NCBI RefSeq assembly: GCF_007828865.1 | Contig: NZ_VIVK01000001.1 | Span: forward strand, 4,216,001 to 4,280,000 | Direction of reading: 5' to 3' | Origin: Kribbella amoyensis | GTDB lineage: Bacteria > Actinomycetota > Actinomycetes > Propionibacteriales > Kribbellaceae | Length of the DNA: 64,000 nt | Part shown: piece after piece, positions 26,712 to 35,549 of the stretch | How positions within the stretch are numbered: the stretch's first letter is position 1 | Layout: each line of letters starts with the position of its first letter | Notes under the pieces: generated by a model | Seen by the model: the letters and a program-made list of their open reading frames with translations, nothing else | What the model was told of the DNA's origin: nothing | The model's database searches: none | Program-made: the position numbers and the translations under genes

Positions 26712-28028
26712 ATGCGGCCCAGTGCCCGCTGTCGCACCGCAGCCGTCGCCCTTGCCTGCAGCCTCACCCTGCTGGTCTCGGCCTGCGGCGGCAACGACCC
26801 GTCCGGCGCGTCCGACGACGCCGACGGTCCCAGGATCGAACTGACGATCGCCACCTTCAACGAGTTCGGTTACACCGAGCTGTACCGCGAGTACGAGGCG
26901 CTGCATCCGAACGTCCGGATCACCGAGCGCCGCGCCGCGACCGTCGACGCCCACATCGCGAACCTCGAGACCAACCTGAGGTCCGGGTCGGGGATGGCCG
27001 ACATCGAGGCGATGGAGGTCAGCTGGATCTACAAGTACCTGGCCAAGGCGGACAAGTTCGCCGACCTGCGCCAGTACGGCGCCGACGACGTGAAGAACCG
27101 CTGGCTGGACTGGAAGCTGTCCGGCGCGACCACCACCGACGGCCGGATCATCGGTTACGGCACCGACATCGGTCCGGAGGCGATCTGCTACCGCCGCGAC
27201 CTGTTCGCCAAGGCGGGGCTGCCGACCGACCGGGCCGAGGTGGCCAAACTCTTCCCGGACTGGGCGTCGTACTTCTCCTACGGCCGCCGGTTCAAGGCGA
27301 AGGTGCCGAACTCGGCCTGGTACGACTCGGCGGTGCTCACCTGGGAGGCGATGCGCAACCAGCTGATCCAGGCGTACTACTCCAACCAGGACCGCTACCT
27401 CGGTGACGAGAACCCGCTGCTGAAACGCACCTGGGACCAGATCGTCGCCGGTACCGCCGACGGGCTGTCCGCCAAGCTTCCGGCCTGGAGCGACGCGTGG
27501 ACGAAGGCGTTCCGGACCGACGCGTTCGCCACGATGGCCTGTCCGGGCTGGCTGCTCGGCGTCATCCAGGACAACGCGGGCGCCTTCGGCAAGGGCAAGT
27601 GGGACGTGGCCGACGTGTTCCCGGGCGGCGGCGGCAACTGGGGCGGCTCGTACCTGACCGTCCCGACCCAGTCGTCCCAGCCGGCCGAGGCGGCGAAACT
27701 GGCCGCCTGGCTGACCGCGCCCGAGCAGCAGATCAAGGTCTTCCAGAAGGTCGGCTCGTTCCCGTCCACCACGGACGCCTACGACGACGAACAGGTGAAG
27801 AAGCAGGTCAACGAGTACTTCAACAACGCGCCCGTCGGCGAGATCTTCATCAACCGGGCCCGCACCGTCATCCTCAAACAACACAAGGGTCCCCGCGACG
27901 GCGAGATCAACCAGGTCTTCACCGAAGCCCTCGCCCGCGTCGACGAAGGCCGACAGAGTCCAGCAGCCGCCTGGAAACAAGCCCTCCGCACAGCCGAGAG
28001 AACAGCCACCACCCGCCCCACCAACTAG
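26712..28028 (+). CDS. Orphan ABC sugar-binding lipoprotein (family 1)
   Basis: 438-residue extracellular solute-binding protein with a lipoprotein signal (MRPSARCRTAAVALACSLTLL then VSAC lipobox). The body follows the family 1 pattern: TFNEFGYTELYREYEALHPNVRI near the mature start, GYGTDIGPEAICYRRDLF in the first hinge region, and EAAKLAAWLTAPEQQIKVFQKVGSFPS near the end. ATG 26712 is preceded by GGGAG at 26700-26704; the open frame upstream covers the promoter. No permease or ATPase gene follows; the next gene is a LacI regulator. The missing permeases may lie elsewhere or have been lost. Confidence 0.92.
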   Translation: MRPSARCRTAAVALACSLTLLVSACGGNDPSGASDDADGPRIELTIATFNEFGYTELYREYEALHPNVRITERRAATVDAHIANLETNLRSGSGMADIEAMEVSWIYKYLAKADKFADLRQYGADDVKNRWLDWKLSGATTTDGRIIGYGTDIGPEAICYRRDLFAKAGLPTDRAEVAKLFPDWASYFSYGRRFKAKVPNSAWYDSAVLTWEAMRNQLIQAYYSNQDRYLGDENPLLKRTWDQIVAGTADGLSAKLPAWSDAWTKAFRTDAFATMACPGWLLGVIQDNAGAFGKGKWDVADVFPGGGGNWGGSYLTVPTQSSQPAEAAKLAAWLTAPEQQIKVFQKVGSFPSTTDAYDDEQVKKQVNEYFNNAPVGEIFINRARTVILKQHKGPRDGEINQVFTEALARVDEGRQSPAAAWKQALRTAERTATTRPTN

Positions 28029-28223
28029 TGCCCCGTCCTGCGTCGGTCCGGTGGGATGGGGTGGGGCGCGCGTACTCCGGCGTGCCTGGTGGGGAATCCG
28101 GGGTGGCGGAAAGTGGCAGGAAATTCAGGTTCTGGCTGGTTCGCGTGGGGCGGGTGCGGCTGGGAATGATTGCGCCGGGGGGCGTACTACCTTTGGAACG
28201 TCACGATCAGGCTGGGAGGTCCC

Positions 28224-29243
28224 ATGACGGTTGCTGGGCAGAACGGTGGGACACCGACCTTGGAGCAGGTCGCCGCGCTGGCGGGCGTTTCGCGAGCGAC
28301 GGTTTCGCGGGTGGTGAACGGGTCGCCGAAGGTCCTGCCCGACACCGTCGCCGCGGTGGAGCGGGCGATCGGCCAGCTCGGGTACGTACCGAACCGGGCC
28401 GCGCGCGCTCTCGTCACCCGGCGCACCGACTCGGTCGCGCTGGTCGTCCCGGAGCCGGACAGCCGGGTGTTCTCGGATCCCTTCTTCGCGGGCATTCTCC
28501 GCGGGGTCAGCATGACGCTGGCGCCGACCTCGTCGCAGTTGGTGCTGCTGATCGAGCCCGCCGAGGGTGACGACCAGCGGTTGCTGCGGTACCTGCGCGG
28601 CGGGCACGTGGACGGCGCGATCATCGTCAGCCACCACGGGCGCGACAACGTCTTGCAGGAGCTCGCGCAGTTGCCGTTGCCGATCGTGTTCAGCGCTCGC
28701 CCGCTCGGTGTCGACAAGGCGGTCGCGAGCGTCGACGTGGACAACGTGGCCGGGGCCCGGACCGCGGTCGAGCACCTGGTGTCGATCGGGCGGAGCCGGA
28801 TCGGGACGATCGCCGGTCCGCTCGACATGACCGCCGGTCTGGACCGCCTGACCGGCTACCGGCAGGTCGCCAAGGAGGCCGGGTTCGCCGAGGCCGTTGC
28901 CTATGGCGACTTCACCGCGGACGGCGGTGAGCAGGCCGCCCTGAAGCTGTTCGACGAGCACCCGGATCTGGACGGGTTGTTCGTCGCGTCCGACCTGATG
29001 GCGACGGCGGCGTTGCGGGTGCTGTCGCAGAGCGGGCGGCGGGTACCGGCGGACGTGGCCGTGGTCGGGTTCGACGACTCGGTGGTGGCCACGACGACCA
29101 CGCCGAAGCTCACCACGGTGCGGCAGCCCGTCGAGCAGTTGGGTGTGCGGCTGGCCGAGATCGTGCTGGCCAAGATCAGCGGTGCGCAACTGACGAGTCC
29201 GGAGATCTTCACCACCGAGCTGATCGTCCGCGGCTCGGCCTGA
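28224..29243 (+). CDS. LacI-family transcriptional regulator
   Basis: 339 residues: helix-turn-helix TLEQVAALAGVSRATVSRVVNGS (about residues 12-34), hinge helix PNRAARALVTRR, and an effector domain ending SVVATTTTPKLTTVRQP as in sugar-responsive LacI proteins (VVGFDDSVVA signature). ATG 28224 follows GGGAGG at 28214-28219; the longer open frame is not family-like. It lies 195 bp after the orphan binding protein and probably controls it. Its recognition helix differs from that of the other LacI regulator, in line with the different operator at 26669. Confidence 0.92.
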   Translation: MTVAGQNGGTPTLEQVAALAGVSRATVSRVVNGSPKVLPDTVAAVERAIGQLGYVPNRAARALVTRRTDSVALVVPEPDSRVFSDPFFAGILRGVSMTLAPTSSQLVLLIEPAEGDDQRLLRYLRGGHVDGAIIVSHHGRDNVLQELAQLPLPIVFSARPLGVDKAVASVDVDNVAGARTAVEHLVSIGRSRIGTIAGPLDMTAGLDRLTGYRQVAKEAGFAEAVAYGDFTADGGEQAALKLFDEHPDLDGLFVASDLMATAALRVLSQSGRRVPADVAVVGFDDSVVATTTTPKLTTVRQPVEQLGVRLAEIVLAKISGAQLTSPEIFTTELIVRGSA

Positions 29244-29276
29244 TTGCTGTGCCCCGCGGCAACTAGGTGTACCCGG

Positions 29277-30245
29277 TCATGAGGTTGGTTGCAGTCGGGT
29301 GATGGGTGGGTGTCCTCCGAGTGCGGTGTGTGGGCGTTGAGTGTTGTAGGACTCGAGCCAGGGTGCAAGTGCGGCGGTGCGTTCGGTGTTGGTGGTGAAG
29401 ACCTGCCGGTAGGCCCACTCTGTTTGCAGGGTCCGGTTGAGGCGCTCGACCTTCCCGTTCTGCCAGGGGCAGTGGGGTTTGATGAATTTCTGGGTGATGG
29501 CGTGGGTGGCGCAGACCTCGCGCAGTGACCAGCGGTAGGACCAGGCGTTGTCGGTCATCAACCGTTCGATCCGGGTGATGCCGTGCGCGGCGAAGAAGGC
29601 GATGGCGCGGGTCAGGAAGCCGGCGCAGGTGGGGCCTTTCTCGTCGGGCAGGATCTCTGAGTAGGCCAGCCGGGAGTGGTCGTCGACGAGTGAGTGCACG
29701 TAGTCGAACCCGACCCGGGTGCTGCGGTCGCGGCGGGTCGAGGCGCTGGCGCGGCCGTGTGCGCGCCAGCCGCCGCCGTCGGGGATCCGGCCGATCTTCT
29801 TCACGTCCATGTGGACCAGTTCGCCTGGCCGGTCCCGCTCGTACCTGATCGCGGTGGTCTTGGAGGCCCGGATCACCTGACCGGTGATCGGGTCACACAC
29901 GGCCAGATGCGGCACCCGGTGGCGGCGCAGGATCCGCGACACCGTCCGGGCCGGTACCCCGGTCTGGGCCGCGATCGGTTCCGGACCGAGCCGCAACCGC
30001 TCCCGCGCGTCCAGGACCCGCTGCTCGACCTCGGCCGGCGTACGCCGCGGACACCGATGCGGCCGCGACGACCGGTCCCGCAGACCCGCCTCGCCTTCAG
30101 CCTCGTACCGATCGAGCCAGGTCTTCACACACTTGCGCGACACACCCATCGCCTTCGCGATATGCGCCTGCGCCCACCCGGCCCGGTGCCGCTGCACGAT
30201 CAGCAACCGGCCATGAAACGTCGTACGCGCGTTACGGTGGGACAC
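29277..30245 (-). CDS. IS481-family transposase
   Basis: 322-residue DDE transposase. The N-terminal third is a helix-turn-helix pair (RAGWAQAHIAKAMGVSRKCVKTWLDRYE and PIAAQTGVPARTVSRILRRH). The integrase core has ELVHMDVKKIGRIPDGG (first Asp), LMTDNAWSYRW (second Asp) and NGKVERLNRTLQTEWAY (Glu), ending in the RPHTALGGHPPITRL motif. The GTG start (30245-30243, VSHRNARTTFHGR) matches the family; the longer frame does not. GGAGG lies 5 nt upstream but is part of a hairpin arm (30290-30302 with 30246-30258). All catalytic residues are present, so the element may be active. Confidence 0.95.
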   Translation of the reverse strand: MSHRNARTTFHGRLLIVQRHRAGWAQAHIAKAMGVSRKCVKTWLDRYEAEGEAGLRDRSSRPHRCPRRTPAEVEQRVLDARERLRLGPEPIAAQTGVPARTVSRILRRHRVPHLAVCDPITGQVIRASKTTAIRYERDRPGELVHMDVKKIGRIPDGGGWRAHGRASASTRRDRSTRVGFDYVHSLVDDHSRLAYSEILPDEKGPTCAGFLTRAIAFFAAHGITRIERLMTDNAWSYRWSLREVCATHAITQKFIKPHCPWQNGKVERLNRTLQTEWAYRQVFTTNTERTAALAPWLESYNTQRPHTALGGHPPITRLQPTS

Positions 30246-30312
30246 GAGAACCTCCGGTGAGTGTGAAGCCTTCGACAAGCCACACCCCAACCGGAGGTTC
30301 TCCTCACGTCAA
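30246..30312 (-). promoter_or_regulatory. Transposase promoter and ribosome-site-masking hairpin
   Basis: Minus strand: TTGACG (30312-30307), 17 bp, TGGGGT (30289-30284). The arm GAGAACCTCCGGT (30302-30290) lies in the promoter spacer and pairs over 13 bp with ACCGGAGGTTCTC (30258-30246), which contains the transposase Shine-Dalgarno GGAGG and ends at its GTG. A GTGTG/CACAC pair extends the inner stem. A transcript from this promoter starts after the first arm and keeps the ribosome site free; read-through from outside carries both arms. Confidence 0.7.
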
Positions 30313-30351
30313 CCCCACCCCACCTGCCACCAACGTCTCGACCCGGTACAA

Positions 30352-31185
30352 CTAGGGCGGGTCGTTCTGGAACTGGAACTGCACCCGGACCGAGTCGTTC
30401 AGCGGGACCACCAGCGTGGTGTTCGACCCGCTCCAGTTCTGCGGGACCAGGAACAGCCGGTTCTGGCCGACGACGAGCAGCCGCAGCCCGCGGTACCGGT
30501 AGTGGAAGGTCTGCCCCGCGCCCGGTCGCAACGCGGTCTCCTCGATGCCGGGGGAGCGGAGCTGGAGCCGTTCCTTCGTGTCCAGGATGACGACCGGGAA
30601 CTGACCGAGGTCGGCCGCGTGCGCCTTCGCTAGCCCACGTCCGGAGTACTGCGCGGTGGTGGCCGTCGCCCAGAACGCGCAGGTCGTGGTGACGATGGCG
30701 AGCAGCACGATGAGGACCACGGGTGGCCGGAGTTCGGCGGTCCTCGCGGCCAGGTACGACAGGTACGCGAGGGCCGCCGCCGCGAGGCCGATCACGACCG
30801 GCACCACCAGCGGGTAGTACGGGAGGTCGCCGGCGAGCGGGTACGCGACGAGGACGAGGACACCCAGGACGAGCACCGCCAGCGCGATCCGGCGGGCTCG
30901 GCGAATGCCGGTCGCGGACGGGCGGACCGCGGTGTGCAGGACCACGCCGGCGACCGCGAGCAACGTCAGCGCGAGCAGAGGCACCAAGAGCGGTTGTGGG
31001 CTGCGCATCACGTAGTCCTGGGTACTCAGGCCGATCGTGTCGACGTCGATGCCGAAGTACTCGTACTGCGCCCGCGCGCTGACGTAGCCGAAGTAGAACA
31101 GCAACGCGCTGACCACCGTGATCGGGGCGACGATTCCGGCCGCGAAACTCGCCCAGCGTTCCAGCTGGGACCGGTCGTCAGCCAC
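30352..31185 (-). CDS. Polytopic membrane protein of unknown function
   Basis: 277 residues with five hydrophobic segments (about residues 13-33, 68-88, 100-118, 126-148, 155-175) followed by a C-terminal domain of about 100 residues, predicted outside the membrane, with VVILDTKERLQLRSPGIEE and LVVGQNRLFLVPQNWSGSNTTLVVP. No family recognised. GTG 31185 overlaps the end of the upstream lipoprotein gene by 8 bp, so the two are co-transcribed. The stop TAG lies in the IS481 target duplication; insertion left the reading frame unchanged. Confidence 0.8.
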   Translation of the reverse strand: MADDRSQLERWASFAAGIVAPITVVSALLFYFGYVSARAQYEYFGIDVDTIGLSTQDYVMRSPQPLLVPLLALTLLAVAGVVLHTAVRPSATGIRRARRIALAVLVLGVLVLVAYPLAGDLPYYPLVVPVVIGLAAAALAYLSYLAARTAELRPPVVLIVLLAIVTTTCAFWATATTAQYSGRGLAKAHAADLGQFPVVILDTKERLQLRSPGIEETALRPGAGQTFHYRYRGLRLLVVGQNRLFLVPQNWSGSNTTLVVPLNDSVRVQFQFQNDPP

Positions 31186-31948
31186 CCGAGGCGCCGGTGG
31201 CAGGGTCGGACGGCGCGTCCGAGGGCGAGCTCGACGGCGACTCGGAGGTCGCCTCGGAGGGCGTGGCCGTACCTGGTGATCCGCTCGTCGAGCTCGGCGC
31301 CACGCTGGGGGTCTCGCTCGGACCGACCGTCGGATCGGGGACGAAGGTGATCTGGCTGCCGGGCTGGTCGCCGACGAGGGTGTCGCAGTCGGACTGGGTC
31401 GCGCAGACCGCGACCGCCTCGAGGATCAGGGTCACCGGTTCGTCCTCGGTCCCGCTCTGCACCTGCCGGACCCCGATGTAGCAGGGGCGGAAGTTCTGCT
31501 CCTGCCAGTCGACGTTGATGCAGGGACGGTCGTCCGGCCGGCAGGCGCTCTGGTCGAACCGGAAGATGCCGCCGGGTTCGAGCGCCCGGGCCCCGGTCCG
31601 GATCGCGGTCCCGGCCGGGATCGGATTGCGGCCGAGCCAGTTCACCTCGGCGCACTGGTACTCCCCGTCGGCGTCGACGTCGCCGCCGATCGGGGCGTTC
31701 GCGAGCTGGATCGACGGCTTCTGCCGCGTCGGTTGCGTGGTCTCCGGCTCGGTCGGTTCGAGGGTGGGTTCGGTGGTGTCCTCCGTCGTGGGTCCACCGG
31801 TCGTCGGCGCGGTCGTCGGCGCGGTCGTCGTGGTGTCCGAGGTCGTGGGTGAGTCCGTGCCGTCGGTCCCGTCGCCCGTGCTGTCGGTACACGCCGCGGC
31901 CAGGACCAGCAGGACCGCGATCACGAGTGCTCCGAGCCGTCTGCCCAC
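31178..31948 (-). CDS. Putative lipoprotein with Thr/Pro/Ser-rich linkers
   Basis: 256 residues from GTG 31948 (a GTG at 31957 is also in frame, but the GAGAGGGGG ribosome site is too close to it). Signal GRRLGALVIAVLLVLAAAC with a lipobox. A Thr/Pro/Glu-rich stretch (residues 25-70) probably spans the cell wall; a compact Cys-rich domain follows (CAEVNW, QSACRPDDRPCINV, RPCYIG, VAVCATQSDCDTL), then a second Ser/Pro-rich tail. At least seven cysteines after the lipobox suggest disulphides. Operon with the membrane protein downstream; no function recognised. Confidence 0.78.
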   Translation of the reverse strand: MGRRLGALVIAVLLVLAAACTDSTGDGTDGTDSPTTSDTTTTAPTTAPTTGGPTTEDTTEPTLEPTEPETTQPTRQKPSIQLANAPIGGDVDADGEYQCAEVNWLGRNPIPAGTAIRTGARALEPGGIFRFDQSACRPDDRPCINVDWQEQNFRPCYIGVRQVQSGTEDEPVTLILEAVAVCATQSDCDTLVGDQPGSQITFVPDPTVGPSETPSVAPSSTSGSPGTATPSEATSESPSSSPSDAPSDPATGASGG

Positions 31949-32087
31949 CGCGACCACCCCCTCTCAGAATGACGCTGAGTGGTGGCCCGGGACAACAGCC
32001 GACGGCCTTCTTTGTTCACGCTCCGCTGCGACGTCTGTCCCTCGCGGTCACACGGTGGTATCTGTGACGAAGGAGGAGGGGGGATCC

Positions 32088-34673
32088 ATGGGGGACCACG
32101 AGATCCGCATCGCGCTGGTACTGAACGGGGGCGTCAGTCTGGCGGTCTGGATGGGCGGTGTCACACACGAGCTCGACCTGATCCGCCGGGCTTCGGCCGA
32201 CACCGCGTTGCCACCGTCGCAGCCGTACGACGAGGTGCTGGCGGCACGGTGGAAGGAGTTGTGCCGGCGCGGAACCGATCGACGCCGGCTGGTCGTCGAC
32301 GTGATCGCGGGGACGAGTGCCGGCGGGTTGAACGGCTCGCTGCTGGCGACCGCGATCTCGCACGGCTCGACCCTGGACCCGGGCAGCGAAGGCGACGACG
32401 GACCCTGGCTGCGGCAGAAGTGGGTCCGGCTCGGATCGCTGGAGGTCGGCAAGCTGGTCCCGGCCGCGGGCAAGCCGTCCACGTCCGTGCTCGACGGCAA
32501 CTACTTCCTCAAGGAGCTGAACTCGCTGCTCGAGGACGTCGCCGGGGCAGGGGAGACGGGGATCTCCGAACCGGTCACGTTGTTCGTCACCGCGTCCGGG
32601 TTGGGCGTGCAGCAGTTCGAGGCGAAGGACGCGGCTGGCCAGCGGTTCGTCGTACCGGACCATCGGTACCTGTTCGGGTTCACCAGCGAGCAGACGGCCA
32701 GGTACGACCGGGGTACGCGATCGTTCTCGGTGTCGGAGACGAACGGGCTGGAGGACACCAAGCTGCTCGCCCGGGCGGCCCGCGCGTCGGCCTCGTTCCC
32801 GGCGGCCTTCGGACCGGTCCTGGAGACGCCCCGGATGGCCGCGTCCCCGCCTCGGTTGCAGCCCGGCCAGGCCGAGTCCGGTGCGTGGCTCGTCGACGGC
32901 GGCGTCCTGGACAACGCGCCGTTCGGGCCGGTCCTCGACGTGGTCGCACGGCGCCCCGTGTCCGGCCGGGCCAGCCGGTACGTGCTGTACGTGGTCCCGT
33001 CGGCCGGGATCGGGCTGGCCGAGACCAAGTTGCCGGACGCCACCGAACCGGGGTGGCAGGTCGCGGCGTTGTCGGCGGTGCAGTTCCCGCGGGAGGTGGA
33101 CTTCCGGTCCGACGTCGAACAGCTCGAGCGGCTGCTGCTGGAAGCGGACGCGTCCTGGTCCGACACCCAGCGCCTCTTCGACCGTTGCCTAGCGCAACCA
33201 ACAGAACGTGGGCCGTTGCACGAGGCCGCGGTGCTGCTGCAGCCCGTGTACTCGCGGGGCCGCGCGGCCGGGGGCGTGTGGGAGGCGGTGACGATCGCGA
33301 CCCACGACCAGGCGACCGTCCTGGAACCGGCCACCGCGTTGTCGGAGACCGAGGTGGACGAGATCCTCGCCACCGAGCACCCGTGGGTCCCGAACCCGGA
33401 CGGATCGACGGCGCCGTTGCGACCGAACGATCAGGGCGACCAGTGCTGGCCGTGGGGAACTGGTGCCGCGGAACGCGTCGTACGGCTCATCCTGCGCTCG
33501 TTGCGGACCCAGATCGACAACGCGGACCAGGCGGACCGGCCGATCCTGGAGCAGCGGTTGATCGCGGCGAGCGACGCACTGCAACGGGTCCAGGCGGTGC
33601 GGGACGCGCTGTCGGCGGAGCTGGCCGAGGCGGATCTCGACCTCCGGCCCGCCGGTGGTGCCGAGGCGGTCGCGGTCGGGCTGAACGACATCTTCGAGAA
33701 GCTCCACGTCCAGCGGGCGCTCGGGGCCGAGTTCGCGGCGTTGATCACCGCGATCGGCCCGGTGATGGTGGAGACCGCGCTGGAGGTGGAGATCGTCTCC
33801 CGCTGTACGTCCGCTCGGACGCCGCAGCAACGCAGCGCGCCGTTCCAGTTCCTTCGGCTCGGCCCCGACATTCCGTTGCGGCTGCTGGACGACCTGCCCG
33901 AGGGCTCGATCGCGAACGACCTCAAGGACCGGATCCTGTACGGCACCCAGGTCGGCCACTTCGGCGCGTTCGGGGCCGCGGACTGGCGGAAATGGGACTG
34001 GTTGATGGGCCGGCTGCACTGCGTCGCCCACCTCGGCGCGATGCTCGGCGCGGACCCGGACTGGATCCGCGAGACCCAGCGGCAGGTCCTCGAGGCGGAG
34101 AACTGGACCGCCGACAAGGTCGCCCGGCACGTCCGCAAACTGGCCGGCGACTTCCCGGTCGAGGCCGGGCTCGGCGCTCTCACGACGATGCGCGACGAGC
34201 TGAACCAGTCGAAGGAGGGCCGCGCGACGACGAAGGGCCTGGCCGATCGGATGATCGAGGTGTCCGGCGGACTCGGCCCGCAGGTCGGCGACTGGGTCAA
34301 GGCGGCGGCCGCCCGGAAGAACCAGCCGCGGCCGTGGATCCTCCGGAGCGTGCGGTGGTTCGCCAAGCCGATCCGGGAGAGCGTGTGGAACCGGCTGGTC
34401 CGCGGTGCCGAACTCGGTGACACCAAGCGGCCCTTGCTCTTCCAGCAGTGGTTGCCGGCCGCCGCACTCGGGGTCGCCGTGATCCTGCTGGTCGTTGCCG
34501 GGGTGGTCGGGTCGACGGCCGTGACGCTGATCGCTGCGTTGCTGGCCGGCCTGGTGCTGGCGGTCGGCGCCGCGTTGTTCGTGCTCGGGTGGTCCGTGCG
34601 ACGGACGCGGCGCCGGATCCTGCGGTGGGTGGAGCAGCGGATGCCGCCGATCAGCCCGCCCCGCCAGCAGTAG
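32088..34673 (+). CDS. Large patatin-like phospholipase with C-terminal membrane anchor
   Basis: 861 residues. The N-terminal patatin domain has the oxyanion region LNGGVSLAVWMGGV (about residues 11-24), the nucleophile elbow AGTSAGGLNG (GxSxG, about residue 80) and the catalytic Asp in VDGGVLDNAPFGP (about residue 270), so a Ser-Asp dyad lipid acyl hydrolase is expected. A long helical region of about 500 residues follows, matching actinobacterial patatin-related proteins with DUF3376. The last 70 residues hold two hydrophobic helices and a basic tail. ATG 32088 has AGGAGGAGGGGGG upstream; a GTG at 32064 is possible. Divergent from the lipoprotein operon, stop 3 bp from the convergent DUF3097 gene. 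Confidence 0.88.
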   Translation: MGDHEIRIALVLNGGVSLAVWMGGVTHELDLIRRASADTALPPSQPYDEVLAARWKELCRRGTDRRRLVVDVIAGTSAGGLNGSLLATAISHGSTLDPGSEGDDGPWLRQKWVRLGSLEVGKLVPAAGKPSTSVLDGNYFLKELNSLLEDVAGAGETGISEPVTLFVTASGLGVQQFEAKDAAGQRFVVPDHRYLFGFTSEQTARYDRGTRSFSVSETNGLEDTKLLARAARASASFPAAFGPVLETPRMAASPPRLQPGQAESGAWLVDGGVLDNAPFGPVLDVVARRPVSGRASRYVLYVVPSAGIGLAETKLPDATEPGWQVAALSAVQFPREVDFRSDVEQLERLLLEADASWSDTQRLFDRCLAQPTERGPLHEAAVLLQPVYSRGRAAGGVWEAVTIATHDQATVLEPATALSETEVDEILATEHPWVPNPDGSTAPLRPNDQGDQCWPWGTGAAERVVRLILRSLRTQIDNADQADRPILEQRLIAASDALQRVQAVRDALSAELAEADLDLRPAGGAEAVAVGLNDIFEKLHVQRALGAEFAALITAIGPVMVETALEVEIVSRCTSARTPQQRSAPFQFLRLGPDIPLRLLDDLPEGSIANDLKDRILYGTQVGHFGAFGAADWRKWDWLMGRLHCVAHLGAMLGADPDWIRETQRQVLEAENWTADKVARHVRKLAGDFPVEAGLGALTTMRDELNQSKEGRATTKGLADRMIEVSGGLGPQVGDWVKAAAARKNQPRPWILRSVRWFAKPIRESVWNRLVRGAELGDTKRPLLFQQWLPAAALGVAVILLVVAGVVGSTAVTLIAALLAGLVLAVGAALFVLGWSVRRTRRRILRWVEQRMPPISPPRQQ

Positions 34674-34676
34674 ACC

Positions 34677-35501
34677 TCAGTCGTTGGTGACGAAGTCGAT
34701 CAGCTCCTCGACCCGGCCGAGCAGGGCCGGGTCGAGATCGGCGAACGAGTTCACCTTGGACAGGATGTGCTTCCACGCGGCCGCGACGTCGGCCTGGTCC
34801 GACGCGGGCCAGCCGAAGGTGCGCAGGACGCCCTTCTTCCAGTCCTCGCCGTGCGGGATCTTCGGCCAGGCGTTGATGCCGACCGACTTCGGCTTGACCG
34901 CTTCCCAGATGTCGATGAACGGGTGCCCGACCACGAGCACGTGCGCACCGGTGACCTGGGCCGCGATCCGGGACTCCTTCGACCCCTCGACCAGGTGGTC
35001 GACGAGGACCCCGAGCTTGCGCCCCGGCCCTGGCTGGAACCGGTTCACGATCGCGGGCAGGTCGTCGACCCCTTCGAGGTACTCGACCACGACGCCCTCG
35101 ATCCGTAGGTCGTCGCCCCAGACCCGCTCGACCAGCTCGGCGTCGTGCCGGCCCTCGACGTAGATCCGGCTGGCCCGCGCGACCCGGGCCCGGACGTTGT
35201 CCACGGCCACCGAGCCGGATGCGGTCCGCGTCTTCTTGGCGGGCGCGGCCTTCTTCGGCGGTTGCAGCGACACCGGCTTCCCGTCGATCCAGAACCCGGG
35301 CCCCATCGGGTACGACCGCACCCGCCCGTGCCGGTCCTCGAGGTGCACCACCCCGTGCTCCCACCGGACCACGGCCCCGACGAACCCCGAGGACGGCTCC
35401 TCGACCACCATCCCCTTCGCGATCTCCACGTCGACGGTCCGCCCGTTCTTGGGCTTCCGCCAGTCCCCGGCCAGCACGTCGTTCCCATACCGATCAGCCA
35501 C
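34677..35501 (-). CDS. DUF3097-family protein
   Basis: 274 residues. Matches the conserved actinobacterial DUF3097 family as I remember it: N-terminal ADRYGNDVLAGDWRKP, a small beta domain, a Lys/Ala-rich linker (KKAAPAKKTR, about residue 85) and a C-terminal half with YVEGRHDAELVERVWGDDLR, LGVLVDHLVEGSKES and VLVVGHPFIDIWEAVKP, which resembles Toprim-like strands (Glu in EGRHDAE, acidic VDH). Function is not known. I prefer GTG 35501, 8 bp after a TACGGT -10 (possible leaderless message), over TTG 35507. Confidence 0.85.
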   Translation of the reverse strand: MADRYGNDVLAGDWRKPKNGRTVDVEIAKGMVVEEPSSGFVGAVVRWEHGVVHLEDRHGRVRSYPMGPGFWIDGKPVSLQPPKKAAPAKKTRTASGSVAVDNVRARVARASRIYVEGRHDAELVERVWGDDLRIEGVVVEYLEGVDDLPAIVNRFQPGPGRKLGVLVDHLVEGSKESRIAAQVTGAHVLVVGHPFIDIWEAVKPKSVGINAWPKIPHGEDWKKGVLRTFGWPASDQADVAAAWKHILSKVNSFADLDPALLGRVEELIDFVTND

Positions 35502-35549
35502 CCCCAAACCGTAATCCGCCGGCCGGCCCCACCAGCCCCGACCCGCGGG

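Larger units (their letters stand above)
29268..30350 (-). mobile_element. IS481-family insertion sequence, intact, with 6-bp target duplication
   Basis: 1,083-bp element with imperfect terminal inverted repeats of about 27 bp. The left end reads TGTACCCGGTCATGAGG from 29268 and the right end, on the other strand, TGTACCGGGTCGAGACG from 30350; both continue GTTGGT-GCAG. It is flanked by ACTAGG at 29262-29267 and 30351-30356, a 6-bp duplication matching the NCTAGN target I recall for IS481. It carries one full-length transposase and its own promoter and hairpin at the right end. It sits exactly at the stop codon of the neighbouring membrane-protein gene and rebuilds that stop, so no gene is broken. 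Confidence 0.95.

Noticed and set aside
29262..30356. Gene disruption by the IS481 element
   Set aside because: The only touched gene keeps its full frame and its TAG stop through the target duplication.
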